Shown piece by piece: positions 19,001-26,479 of a stretch of DNA of 64,000 bases. The DNA is from Pseudonocardiaceae bacterium (GTDB lineage Bacteria; Actinomycetota; Actinomycetes; Mycobacteriales; Pseudonocardiaceae), in contig WHSY01000004.1 in the NCBI GenBank assembly GCA_009379815.1, positions 43,768 through 107,767 on the forward strand, written 5' to 3'. Under the pieces are notes generated by a model. The model did not search any database. It saw only the letters and a program-made list of their open reading frames with translations, and was not told where the DNA came from. The position numbers and the translations under genes were made by a program. Positions within the stretch are counted from its first letter, which is position 1. Every line of letters starts with the position of its first letter.

Positions 19001-20037
19001 GGGCACGGATCGGCCGCGGATCCGAGGTCGCCACCGTGGCCCACCTCGACCCGGACCAGCTCGACCTCGGCGAGCAGAGCTTCGTGGCGGACATGGCCAG
19101 CGTGGGAAGTGCCCGGTTCTACAACGGCTACATGGCCATGCAGTCCACCGAGATCGGCCGGCGGGCGTTCGTCGGCAACGCCGCCTTCGTCCCGTCCGGC
19201 ACCCGCACTGGCGAGGGATCCCTGATCGGGGTACTCACCGTGCCCCCGCGCGACGGCGTCCCCGCCGGGACGTCCTGGCTCGGCTCGCCCGCCATATACC
19301 TGCCGCAGCGCCAGGACAGTGGCCCGTTCTCCGAACGGGAGACCTTCCGCCCGCCACGCCGCCAGGTCGTCGAGCGGCTGGTGATCGAGTTCTTCCGTAT
19401 CACGCTGCCGGCATCGGTGCTCGCCGTCGCCGTGTTCCTGTCCCTGCTCGTGCTCTCCGCGGCCGCCGGAGCCACCGGCGCGCTGGCCACCCTGCTGCTC
19501 GCCCCCGCGCTGTTCACCGCGGGCAGCGTCGGGGTGCTGCTGTTCGTGGTCGCGGCCAAGTGGGCGCTCGTCGGCGCCTACCGGCCCCGGATCGAGCCGC
19601 TATGGAGCCGGTTCGTCCGCCGCACCGAGCTCGCCACCGGTCTCTACGAGGCCGCCGCGGTGCCCGCGCTGCTGGACATCCTCACCGGAACCCCGCTCCT
19701 GCCGCCCGCACTGCGGCTGTTCGGCGCGCGGATCGGGCGGCGAACCTGGCTCGGCACCACCTTCCTCACCGAGTTCGACCTGGTCCGCATCGGGCACGAC
19801 GCCACCGTCGGCCGCGAGGTGTCCCTGCAGACGCACCTGTTCGAGGACCGCGTGATGAAGATGTCCGAGGTCCGCATCGGCGACGGTGCCACTGTCGGGG
19901 AACGCTCCATCGTCCTCTACGACGCGGAGGTCGGCCCCGGTACCGTGCTGGACGCGCTGTCGCTGGTGATGAAGGGTGAGCAGCTCACCTCGGACACCCG
20001 CTGGCGGGGCATCCCCGCCCGGGCAGTGGTGACCTGA
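16081..20037 (+). CDS. pls: Pls/PosA-type non-ribosomal peptide synthetase (cationic homo-poly-amino-acid synthetase-like)
   Basis: 1318 aa, practically the length of epsilon-poly-L-lysine synthetase Pls. Order: adenylation domain (1-510) with YTSGSSGRPKG near residue 172, YGPTEATVTATW, YRTGDLGR and SSGKVDR; a thiolation domain with DLGGHSLLA near 558; then three pairs of TM helices (about 630-690, 860-920, 1105-1165) each followed by a tandem domain with hexapeptide/left-handed-helix repeats (LGARVGERTHI, LGARIGRGSEV, FGARIGRRTWL). There is no condensation or thioesterase domain of the usual kind. Hand alignment to GrsA gives the pocket code D-F-E-Y-L-G-T-V-T-K; Glu at 239 is also seen in Lys-type codes. 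The product is probably a basic isopeptide-type homopolymer; the monomer is unproven. Confidence 0.9.
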   Translation: MATVSELTRPSVRSAGPTPRPLRRLQQFFEVTCDRVPDRVAVEDGDARLTYRELDRRANQLAHDLRARGVARGARVGILLERSPLSYVSLLGVLKAGAAFVPIDPASPAGRVTYIAADADLDLLITSNDLAMEACDLGRPLLEIDLIADVLDAAPVTRPVTDQGGDPAAYVIYTSGSSGRPKGVEVAQSSICNFIDVVPAIYDVRESDRVYQGMTISFDFSIEEIWPTWAVGATLVVGPNDSRRLGEELADFLDETGVTVLYCVPTLLATIPRDLPRVRSLLVGGEACPAELVERWSTAERRMLNTYGPTEATVTATWCELLPGRPVTIGRAMPTYTVVLLDEELRAVPDGEVGEICLGGPGVATGYIGMPERTAERFVRHPLAPAGGRLYRTGDLGRVTADGEIEYLGRADAEVKIRGHRVDLGEIESVLLEDPDVASAVAALTPDSELATYLTRRPSDVGDESLADRLHDELRRRLPSYMVPAFLDVLGELPTMSSGKVDRARLPALSGTRLVGTSGPVVPPATELEERLGAVWAEVFGLAPADLSVEADFFTDLGGHSLLAATAVSRLRERSVGAGPAVRDLYAHPTVRALAAHLASGGEPDHVIAAAQPRPAPLRHAQRRPALAGVVQVTFLYALFALVTLPLAIVYSRYDGAVAVTGVLGELAIAAGVNYVVLRWVLPPLLARALAAGIRPGRYRLWGVTYLRLWALDVVLGFAPLAVLSGSPLMPAYLRLLGARVGERTHIATSGLSLPTMVKIADDASLGYGAQVRPWVVEDGWVVVDPIAVRAGAFVGANAVLEPGARVGRFAALAEHSALAQRQTVPAGESWGGSPVVPLTEPVLGTMADRPPQPGWNTRSLAGVAGGLALLELASIAMVAPSIVIVWTALLTGGTGAGLLAAALVGPVFVLTVCAVVAGLRRLVLPRTPTGVHPARSTLGVRKWIADKLLETSLTFTNSLYSTLYTVPWLRVLGARIGRGSEVATVAHLDPDQLDLGEQSFVADMASVGSARFYNGYMAMQSTEIGRRAFVGNAAFVPSGTRTGEGSLIGVLTVPPRDGVPAGTSWLGSPAIYLPQRQDSGPFSERETFRPPRRQVVERLVIEFFRITLPASVLAVAVFLSLLVLSAAAGATGALATLLLAPALFTAGSVGVLLFVVAAKWALVGAYRPRIEPLWSRFVRRTELATGLYEAAAVPALLDILTGTPLLPPALRLFGARIGRRTWLGTTFLTEFDLVRIGHDATVGREVSLQTHLFEDRVMKMSEVRIGDGATVGERSIVLYDAEVGPGTVLDALSLVMKGEQLTSDTRWRGIPARAVVT

Positions 20038-20056
20038 TGCGTACCGAGGTCACCGC

Positions 20057-20725
20057 GTGACCGGGCCGCTCGCGCTGGTGTACCGGGGGCCGGCCGCGAA
20101 GCCCGCGGGTTGCGCGGAGGCCGTCGCCGGGCTGCTGCGCGGCTCCCCGCGGGGGTTCGACGTCCGCTTCGTCGGGCCGCGGGAGCAGCTGCGGCTCACC
20201 GGCGACGTCCTCACCACCGCCGCCGTGTACGCCCAGCCCGGGGGCGGGACCCTCGAGCGCGGGTACCGCAGGATGAAGCGGCACCGCGAGGAGATCCGCA
20301 GCTACGTCGCCGCCGGCGGTCGCTACCTCGGGTTCTGCCTCGGCGGTTACCTGGCAGGCGCGACGCCGGGGTTCGCGCTGCTGCCCGGGGACACCGACCG
20401 GTACATCGCCACACCCGGGGCCACCGTCGGGTCGGACGGCGACACGATCGTCGAGGTCCGCTGGCGCGGCCGCCGCCGGTATCTGTACTTCCAGGACGGC
20501 GCCAAGTTCCTGCTCCGTCCCGACGCGCACGATGTCGACATCGTCGCCCGATACCGTGGGGGAGAGATCGCGGCGCTCGCAGCGCCCTTCGGGGCGGGCC
20601 GGGTCGCCGTGGTCGGGCCGCACCCGGAGGCCACGCCCGACTGGTACGCGGCCTGCGGGCTGGTTGATCCCGACGGCCCGGATGCGGACCTGGGCCACGA
20701 CCTCGTCGAGGCGGTACTCGCCTGA
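20057..20725 (+). CDS. BPL-N domain / class I amidotransferase-like protein
   Basis: 222 aa. The fold signature is a GATase1-like core: VYAQPGGGTLERGYRRMKRH, then the nucleophile elbow GRYLGFCLGGYLAGA with Cys near residue 96, and a late GRVAVVGPHPEATPDWY holding a candidate His. This is the BPL-N (biotin-protein-ligase N-terminal) family, amidase-like proteins of largely unknown role. GTG 20057 begins inside the stop of a 7-codon mini-ORF that itself overlaps the TGA of the Pls-like gene. Strict linkage suggests a role with the polymer: hydrolysis, release or monomer supply (inference). Confidence 0.8.
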   Translation: MTGPLALVYRGPAAKPAGCAEAVAGLLRGSPRGFDVRFVGPREQLRLTGDVLTTAAVYAQPGGGTLERGYRRMKRHREEIRSYVAAGGRYLGFCLGGYLAGATPGFALLPGDTDRYIATPGATVGSDGDTIVEVRWRGRRRYLYFQDGAKFLLRPDAHDVDIVARYRGGEIAALAAPFGAGRVAVVGPHPEATPDWYAACGLVDPDGPDADLGHDLVEAVLA

Positions 20726-20753
20726 CACAGCGCGGCGGCCTCTCGACCCGAGG

Positions 20754-20781
20754 GCGCGCGTGTTTCCCGCGCCACGCGCGC
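20754..20781. terminator. GC-rich hairpin after the Pls-BPL-N operon
   Basis: GCGCGCGTG (20754-20762) pairs with CACGCGCGC (20773-20781) around a 10-nt loop, 29 bp after the BPL-N stop. A further CACGCGCGCG copy follows at about 20787. No T-run, as usual in this GC range. Confidence 0.55.
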
Positions 20782-20974
20782 GTCGCCACGCGCGCGGCGG
20801 TCACACAACGCGCGCGGGCACCCGAACCCAGCCGGCGGCAGTCCACCGTAGGGTCTCGATAGGGGGACGGGCGCCATCCGGGACAGCGTCGGGCACGGGG
20901 ATCTGGAGCCGCAGGAGTACCGTCGCCGGGTCTGGGCGGACGGGACCCGAATCAGCGGACCGGTGGGAGAACTC

Positions 20975-22303
20975 GTGCAGCAGGGCGGCGGATCGGATGA
21001 GACTCGCCGGTTCCCGGGATCCGGCGGACCGGGCGGACCTGGCGACCCCGGTGGGCCGGACGCAACCCGTCGGATGGACGGGCCCGGTGACCCTGGCGGG
21101 CCCGTCCTCGGTGATCGGTACCGGCTCGAGGGGTTGCTCGGTTCGGGCGGGATGGCTGACGTGCACCGCGCCACCGACCTGCGGCTGAACCGCCCGGTCG
21201 CGGTGAAGATCTTCCGGCCCGACACCGACCCCGACGGCGAGCAGCGCTTCCACGACGAAGCACGGATCCTCGCCAATCTCAGCCACCCTGGCCTGGTCGC
21301 CGTGCACGACTCCGGTGTCGAGCAGCACCGCGCCTACCTGGTGTCGGAACTCGTCGACGGGCGGACCCTGCGCGAGGTGCTGGACCGGCAGCGGCCACCC
21401 CTCGAGGAGGTCGCCCGAATCGGCACCGATCTCGCCGACGTGCTCGCCTACGTCCACGAGCAGGGCGTGGTGCACCGTGATGTGAAGCCGTCCAACGTGC
21501 TGTTGGGCCACGACGGCCGGGTGCGCTTGGCCGACTTCGGCATCTCCCGGCTGGCGGGGGCTTCGGGCCTGACCACCGGCGACGCCACGCTCGGCACCGC
21601 GTCCTATATGGCCCCGGAGCAGGTGCAGGGCGACCGAGTGGGTCCCCCGGCCGACGTGTACGCGCTGGGCCTGGTCCTGCTGGAGGCTGTCACCGGGGAG
21701 GTGGAGTACCCCGGCGGTGGCTGGGAGGCCGCGGCGGAGCGGCTCTCGAGGGCCCCGGCGGTGCCGGACGATCTGCCGGGCCCACTGCGGCGCGCACTGC
21801 GTGCCATGACCGAGACCGACCCGAGTAGGCGGCCGACCGCCGTGCGGGTTGCGGAGATGCTCGGCGGCGGTGCAGCCGACGGCGCCGTCGAGGAACAGCC
21901 GGGTCGCTCCCGCGCAGCCCGGAACGTGGCGATCGCGCTGGGCGCCGTCGCACTGGTTGCGGTCATCGCCGGGTTGGCGCTCGCGGGAGGCGACGACGAG
22001 CCCGTCGCTGCCCAGCCCAGCGCGGCACCCACCGCCACCGAGGAAGCGGCCGGCGGCGCTGCCGACGACCCGCCTGCCGACGACCTGCCTGCAGACGACC
22101 CGGCCGACGACCCGGCGGCCGGTGACGCGCAGGACCCGGGCGCCGACAGCGGCGGTGACGCCCCCGGCTTCCCCGGGCTACCGAGCTTCGACGCGCCCGA
22201 GTTGCCCGAGTTGCCGGATGCCCCGGAAGTGCCCGAGTCGGCCCGGGAGGACGCCACGAGCGCGTGGGAACGGTTCAAGGACTGGGTGTCCAGCTGGTTC
22301 TGA
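20975..22303 (+). CDS. Transmembrane Ser/Thr protein kinase (PknB-like)
   Basis: 442 aa. A Gly/Pro-rich lead of about 45 residues precedes the kinase domain: LLGSGGMADVHRATDLRLNRPVAVKIF (P-loop and catalytic Lys), VVHRDVKPSNVLL (catalytic loop), LADFGISRL (DFG) and GTASYMAPEQ (APE). A TM helix (NVAIALGAVALVAVIAGLALA) follows, then an external tail rich in Asp-Pro repeats (ADDPPADDLPADDPADDP) and Pro/Glu repeats (ELPELPDAPEVPE), ending in an aromatic amphipathic stretch. There are no PASTA repeats. GTG 20975 with GGGAGA upstream is chosen over GTG 20963. A monocistronic gene, convergent with greA-like. Confidence 0.92.
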   Translation: MQQGGGSDETRRFPGSGGPGGPGDPGGPDATRRMDGPGDPGGPVLGDRYRLEGLLGSGGMADVHRATDLRLNRPVAVKIFRPDTDPDGEQRFHDEARILANLSHPGLVAVHDSGVEQHRAYLVSELVDGRTLREVLDRQRPPLEEVARIGTDLADVLAYVHEQGVVHRDVKPSNVLLGHDGRVRLADFGISRLAGASGLTTGDATLGTASYMAPEQVQGDRVGPPADVYALGLVLLEAVTGEVEYPGGGWEAAAERLSRAPAVPDDLPGPLRRALRAMTETDPSRRPTAVRVAEMLGGGAADGAVEEQPGRSRAARNVAIALGAVALVAVIAGLALAGGDDEPVAAQPSAAPTATEEAAGGAADDPPADDLPADDPADDPAAGDAQDPGADSGGDAPGFPGLPSFDAPELPELPDAPEVPESAREDATSAWERFKDWVSSWF

Positions 22304-22430
22304 CCGCCGAGACCGGCGCCTCCGAGCGCGCCCGGACCGCCCTGCGCATCTACCCTGAGCACGCGGGAGCACGAGGTGGCGCTCGCGGTGGCCAGTATTC
22401 CGATGCGGCAAGCCGGGGAGCCGCGCCCGC

Positions 22431-22450
22431 CGCTGCCCGATCGGGCAGCG
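22431..22450. terminator. Perfect 20-bp palindrome between convergent genes
   Basis: CGCTGCCCGATCGGGCAGCG is fully self-complementary and sits between the convergent kinase and GreA-like genes, where a bidirectional terminator is expected. The 286-bp gap shows no other feature. Confidence 0.65.
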
Positions 22451-22588
22451 TCCAGTGCCTGCATGTGTGTGCGATGGCGCCTGGCCGCCATGGACACGGG
22501 CTATGACAGCTCCTCAGAGGCCGAGGACTGGTCGACTCGCCGACCAGCCTCGACCGTCATCCGCCCCGGATCGCCAGCAAGGATGTCG

Positions 22589-23092
22589 TCAGGCCTGCTG
22601 TACGTGGTGGCCGTACGGGACGGCGCGGACCATCGACACCGTCATCACCCGCCCGTCCGGCAGCCGGTACTGCCGTTGTTCACCCTGCTTGGCCCCCGAC
22701 AGAGCCATTCCGAGTGGCGAGCTGGGAGAGCAGCTCTCGATGTCGCCGCGGGTGTCGTGCTGTTCGGGATCAGCCAGCAGGAACGTTTCCGTGTCCGGTT
22801 CGTCCGCGAAACGGACGGTGAGCACCATGCCCGGTTCGGCTATTCCGTCGTCAGGCGGTTCTTCGCCGACGACGGCATACTGGAGCGTCTCCTGGAGCTT
22901 CCTGATCCGCTGCTCGCGGTCCCGCTGCTCGGTGAACGACTGGTCGTCGAACGTATCCGGGTCCCGGTCCTCGACAAGTCCCGACCCCGTGCTTGCGCCC
23001 TGCCCCGAACGCTGCGCAAGAAGTACGGCCAGCTCCTGCTTCAGCCGCTCGTAGGCTTCCTGGGTCAGCCACACCTGCTGGGTCCCGGTCAT
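22589..23092 (-). CDS. GreA/GreB-family transcript elongation factor-like protein
   Basis: 167 aa. The N-terminal coiled-coil pattern (VWLTQEAYERLKQELAVLLAQR ... REQRIRKLQETLQYAVVGEE) and the C-terminal FKBP-like domain with VLTVRFADEPDTETFLL and SPSSPLGMALSGAKQGEQRQYRLPDGR match GreA-type factors, which bind the RNA polymerase secondary channel. The tip region carries DPDTFDDQSFTEQRD, so acidic residues are present. It is shorter than housekeeping GreA-like proteins only by a few residues; actinobacteria commonly encode such a second paralogue. ATG 23092 follows GAGGAGCG; the frame upstream has no site. Confidence 0.85.
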   Translation of the reverse strand: MTGTQQVWLTQEAYERLKQELAVLLAQRSGQGASTGSGLVEDRDPDTFDDQSFTEQRDREQRIRKLQETLQYAVVGEEPPDDGIAEPGMVLTVRFADEPDTETFLLADPEQHDTRGDIESCSPSSPLGMALSGAKQGEQRQYRLPDGRVMTVSMVRAVPYGHHVQQA

Positions 23093-23184
23093 GGGTCGGC
23101 GCTCCTCGTGTCGGTCGGACGCAACGCTGCCGCCCGCCGGGCTACGGCCCGTCGAGTTGCGGCCTTCTCGCACCCGGATGCAAA

Positions 23185-23215
23185 CGAGCACGGCCACAGA
23201 TGCGGGCCGTGCTCG
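23185..23215 (-). terminator. Strong hairpin downstream of the DoxX gene
   Basis: CGAGCACGGCC (23185-23195) and GGCCGTGCTCG (23205-23215) form an 11-bp perfect stem with a 9-nt loop, 50 bp beyond the DoxX stop and about 90 bp ahead of the GreA-like start on the same strand. Most likely it separates the two transcripts. Confidence 0.65.
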
Positions 23216-23265
23216 AGGCTAGTATAGCGCAATGTCACGCCGCTAGCGACGCAGGTCGGACCTGT

Positions 23266-23700
23266 TCATGCGGCCACTTCGCCCGGATCGCCGTGCGCGG
23301 GGGCGTACCTGACGGCGAGGCGGGCCAGCGCGACCGCGCCCACGAGCAGTCCGAAATCGCGCAGCGCAACGTCGTAGAACCCGGGGATGCTCAGCAGGCT
23401 GATGATGATCCCGCCGAGCCAAGCGGCGACCAGCCACCCGCCGAACCGCGGTGCGACGGCGACCACGATCCCGGCGGCGATCTCGACCACGCCGACGGCG
23501 TACATCGCCTGCTGGGCCGTGCCGGGCACGATCCCGTCGATCCAAGGGGCCAGGTAGCGCGGCCAGTCGGTCAGCAGGTTGATGAACTTGTCGAGCCCGA
23601 ACAGGATCGGCGCGACTGTGAACACGGTCCGCAACACGAGAAACGCCTGGTAGCCAGGGTCGGCAAGCGCTGGGCGGGACGCGGTCAGTTCGGTGGCCAT
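23266..23700 (-). CDS. DoxX family membrane protein
   Basis: 144 aa with four TM helices. GYQAFLVLRTVFTVAPILFGLDKFINLLTDW and YAVGVVEIAAGIVVAVAPRFGGWLVAAWLGGIIISLL carry the DoxX family pattern (helix 1 followed by a Lys/Asn-rich turn). ATG 23700 is preceded by AAGGAG; the open frame 21 bp upstream has none. A clear sigma-70-type promoter lies just upstream and a hairpin terminator downstream, so it is a single-gene unit. The regulator encoded at 23886, also on this strand, has Cys residues typical of redox or Fe-S sensing and could control it (inference). Confidence 0.85.
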   Translation of the reverse strand: MATELTASRPALADPGYQAFLVLRTVFTVAPILFGLDKFINLLTDWPRYLAPWIDGIVPGTAQQAMYAVGVVEIAAGIVVAVAPRFGGWLVAAWLGGIIISLLSIPGFYDVALRDFGLLVGAVALARLAVRYAPAHGDPGEVAA

Positions 23701-23732
23701 GGGGGCTCCTTCTAAAGACAATGATGACTAGT

Positions 23733-23761
23733 AGTAGAGACCCAGCGTGCCACTTTGTCAA
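23733..23761 (-). promoter_or_regulatory. Sigma-70-type promoter for the DoxX gene
   Basis: On the minus strand TTGACA (23761-23756) and TCTACT (23738-23733) are separated by exactly 17 bp, in an AT-rich patch 33 bp upstream of the start. This is the best consensus promoter seen in the window. Confidence 0.65.
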
Positions 23762-23885
23762 CTATGCTTGGCTTGAGAACGAACAAGGCGAGCCCCGAGG
23801 GTGCGCGGCTGCAGCTGCCGCCCCGGCCGCCGCAGCGATCCCGGCCGGGTGGCGGCTCGGCGGGGCTGTCGACGAGGGCCGTCGG

Positions 23886-24593
23886 TCAGGTGCGCCGCCT
23901 CGGCGCGTCGACAGGCTCCAGGCGCACGCAGCATCGAGCCGGGCTCGGGCTGAGATTGGCGGTCAGCCCGGTGCGTGCGAGGCCGTCGAGTAGCCCGTCG
24001 AGCAGTCGCAGGTTCATCCCGCACACGAGTTCGGCGTGCTCCTGCGCCAGGGCGTGGAACGGGCAGTTCGCGAGGGCGATGCCGCCGGCCTCCACGCGCG
24101 GTTCGAAACCGTGCTCCTCGAGCACACGCAGCACGGCATCCCGGCTGTCCTCGCCGGAAGCGGCGGAACGTGCCGTGTCACCGAGGTCCTTGCCCAGCTG
24201 GTAGGCGCGCAGGTCGAGGACCGCCTGCGGTGGGTCGCCCGAGCGTTCGGCCTCGGCGACGGCAGCGGCCAGCAGCTGCCCTGCCAGGTCGTAGCGGCGC
24301 TCGGGCAGGGACACGGCGACGTGGCACTCCGACCGCCGGTACAGCTTCGACGGCCGTCCCGCGCCGGGGCCGGTGCGTCCGGTGCGGCGCTCATAGCCGA
24401 CATCGAGCAGGCCCTCGTCCACGAGCCGGTCCAGATGGAAGGCCGCGGTCGTTCGCGGCAGTCCGAACTCTGCCGCGGCCTCGTCGCGACTCACCGGGTT
24501 CGAGTGACGCACCACATGCTCGTACAGGCGCAGGCGAGTCGGCTCGGCGAGCGCGGCGACGGCGGCGAGCTGCGACCTCCGGTTCTCGTCCAC
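23886..24593 (-). CDS. HTH transcriptional regulator with C-terminal Cys cluster (SufR/ArsR-like)
   Basis: 235 aa. Winged-helix N-terminus: VAALAEPTRLRLYEHVVRHSNPVSRDEAAAEFGLPRTTAAFHLDRLVDEGLL. The C-terminal half has NCPFH near residue 183, LVCGMN near 196 and a CC pair near 224, the pattern of regulators of the SufR type that bind an Fe-S cluster or a metal. The GTG start at 24593 lies only 7 bp after a TAGACT hexamer, so the message could be leaderless. It is 185 bp upstream of the DoxX gene on the same strand. The sensed signal is unknown. Confidence 0.82.
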   Translation of the reverse strand: MDENRRSQLAAVAALAEPTRLRLYEHVVRHSNPVSRDEAAAEFGLPRTTAAFHLDRLVDEGLLDVGYERRTGRTGPGAGRPSKLYRRSECHVAVSLPERRYDLAGQLLAAAVAEAERSGDPPQAVLDLRAYQLGKDLGDTARSAASGEDSRDAVLRVLEEHGFEPRVEAGGIALANCPFHALAQEHAELVCGMNLRLLDGLLDGLARTGLTANLSPSPARCCVRLEPVDAPRRRT

Positions 24594-24705
24594 GAGCTCA
24601 GTCTAGAGCCAATCTCTGTTGACGAAACCTGGCGTCCACGGCTTCTCCTTGACGCGGTCGGGTTGACGGGCACCTACTGTCCGGGGGCCGGGTCCACCTC
24701 GCGTG

Positions 24706-25398
24706 CTACTGGGTCAGCCAGCGGACCATCAGTCGGTCGAAGTGGGCCCGTGCGACGGCCTCGTGATCGAGGCAGTCCGCGAGCATGCGCTGCACGTCCA
24801 CCCCAGCTGCGGTCAGCTTCGTGCCTTCGTGATCGATCAGCTGCTGCAGGCCGGTCGGTGAGATCTCGGGGTGGAACTGCACGCCCAGCGCGCACCCGAA
24901 ACGGAAGGCTTGAGGGTAGCGGTCGGACGTGGCCAGCAGTGTGGCACCCGGTGGCGGGGTCCAGGTGTCGGAGTGGAAGGAGAAGTGCTCGCCGTCGAAC
25001 CCGGCGAGCACCGGGTCACGCCGACCGTCCTCGGTCAGCTTGATCTGGATATGGCCCCATTCGAGGCCCCAGCCTGGGGTGGCTCGACCGCCGAGCGCCT
25101 CGGCCAGGAGCTGGGAGCCCAGGCAGATGCCCAGCACCGGGATACCGCGGTGCACGGACTGCCGCAGGTAGGCCTTCTCCTCGGCCAGGAACGGGTAGGG
25201 CTGTTCGTCGTGGGCGCTCATCGGGCCGCCCAGGCAGATGATCCCCGCCACACCGGGCCCAGGGGACGGCAGCGTCTCGCCGCGGTAAGTCCGGACCTGG
25301 CGCGACGGCACGCGCGTGCGCAGCGACTCCTCAACCCACGCCGTGTCGGTCCGATCAACATGCGTGATCACGATGATGTCCTCGTCGCGGTCGTTCAC
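24706..25398 (-). CDS. Class I glutamine amidotransferase-like protein (aniline-cluster TdnT-like)
   Basis: 230 aa. The catalytic triad region is intact: GICLGSQLLAEALGG carries the nucleophile Cys, and GVQFHPEIS carries His and Glu; LGGPMSAHDE forms the oxyanion side. This is a free-standing GATase1 enzyme hydrolysing a gamma-glutamyl amide. GTG 25398 comes 2 nt after the stop of the MetE-like gene and GAGGAGATC is its ribosome site. In known aniline-degrading bacteria a gene of this family sits with a glutamine-synthetase-like gene, which makes and tunes gamma-glutamylanilide; the same pair occurs here. Third gene of the GS operon in the microcompartment locus. Confidence 0.85.
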   Translation of the reverse strand: MNDRDEDIIVITHVDRTDTAWVEESLRTRVPSRQVRTYRGETLPSPGPGVAGIICLGGPMSAHDEQPYPFLAEEKAYLRQSVHRGIPVLGICLGSQLLAEALGGRATPGWGLEWGHIQIKLTEDGRRDPVLAGFDGEHFSFHSDTWTPPPGATLLATSDRYPQAFRFGCALGVQFHPEISPTGLQQLIDHEGTKLTAAGVDVQRMLADCLDHEAVARAHFDRLMVRWLTQ

Positions 25399-25400
25399 AC

Positions 25401-26477
25401 TCAGATCTCCTCGGCCACGGTTCGGTGCAGGGCCAGCAGGTCCGGGATCGAGCCGGTGGGTCGGCCACCGAAACCGCATTCGGTGGCCACCCCGAGCCGC
25501 CCCGGGTAGTGACGCCGCAACGCTGCCAGCCGGCGCAGACACCCTGCCACCCCGTCGGAGTCGTGGATCAACCCGGCATAGAGGGCCGCGTCGCCGATCG
25601 AGAGCTCGGCCAGCGGCGCGAAGTAGGCCTCGTCGTCACGGGCGACCGGCACCGGGAAGTGCACGTAGTCGATCCGCCGGCCGGCCGCGGTCACGGCGGT
25701 GTTGGCCATCCGTGTGACCATGGCGAGGTCTTCCGGCTCGACGAGGTGTCGCTTGTACAGGTCGCCGTAGCACAGGTGCAGCCCGACCGGCACCGGTCCG
25801 GGCACGGCAGGGGCCAGCGCGGCGAGGGCGTGCTGGTATCGGTCGAAGGGGTCGCTGGACGGCTGCCAGGTGAGCATCACGCCGTCCCGGTCGCCGGTGG
25901 CGACGGCCAGCACCTCGATGCACACGTCCCACTGCACGAGAAGGTCCGACGACGGGATCACGTCGGAGATCTCGGCGATCTCGCGGCGCATCGCGTCCTG
26001 GTAGCCCTGCCAGACCAGGTCGAACGTGCGCTCGTCGGCCATGAAGATGCGCGTGCCGCTCTCGGTCAGCGGCAGGCACACCTGGAACCGCGCACCGTCG
26101 GGCACCACACCCTGCTCGCGGAGCCGGCGGAAGACGTCGTAGGAGCTGCGGGCGTGTCGTGCGTAGCCGAGCGGTCCGAACGTCACCGCGGTGACCCCGT
26201 TCTTCGCCCGGAAGCGCCAGAAGTCGTCGTAGCCCGAGGGGATCCATTCCTCCTTCCCGGCGACGGCGCGGGGGCGTCGCATGGTGTCGAGCGCCTCGTG
26301 TTCGCTGTAGACCCGGTAGGCCAGGAAGTTCACCCAGTAGCGGCGATCGTCGCGCTCACCGTCGGGGACGGCCGGCACGAGATCCCCGATACCACCGGCC
26401 AGGGTGCGCATGACGTGCTCGGCGTCGTCGCCGGGGCAGCTGCCCAGCAGCAGTACCGGCGCGGCGGTCTGCGGCAT
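25401..26477 (-). CDS. MetE-like / cobalamin-independent methionine synthase-fold protein
   Basis: 358 aa. The C-terminal VATECGFGGRP is the MetE/URO-D superfamily zinc-ligand Cys motif and VGLHLCYGDLYKRHL supplies the expected His-x-Cys ligands; the body is a single TIM-barrel, much shorter than MetE (about 750 aa). Such single-barrel proteins act as methyltransferases or C-S lyases on small thiols. Here it starts 2 nt after the glutamine-synthetase stop and ends 2 nt before the amidotransferase start, so it must serve the same pathway. It might demethylate or conjugate an aromatic substrate; that is conjecture. Confidence 0.75.
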   Translation of the reverse strand: MPQTAAPVLLLGSCPGDDAEHVMRTLAGGIGDLVPAVPDGERDDRRYWVNFLAYRVYSEHEALDTMRRPRAVAGKEEWIPSGYDDFWRFRAKNGVTAVTFGPLGYARHARSSYDVFRRLREQGVVPDGARFQVCLPLTESGTRIFMADERTFDLVWQGYQDAMRREIAEISDVIPSSDLLVQWDVCIEVLAVATGDRDGVMLTWQPSSDPFDRYQHALAALAPAVPGPVPVGLHLCYGDLYKRHLVEPEDLAMVTRMANTAVTAAGRRIDYVHFPVPVARDDEAYFAPLAELSIGDAALYAGLIHDSDGVAGCLRRLAALRRHYPGRLGVATECGFGGRPTGSIPDLLALHRTVAEEI

Positions 26478-26479
26478 GC

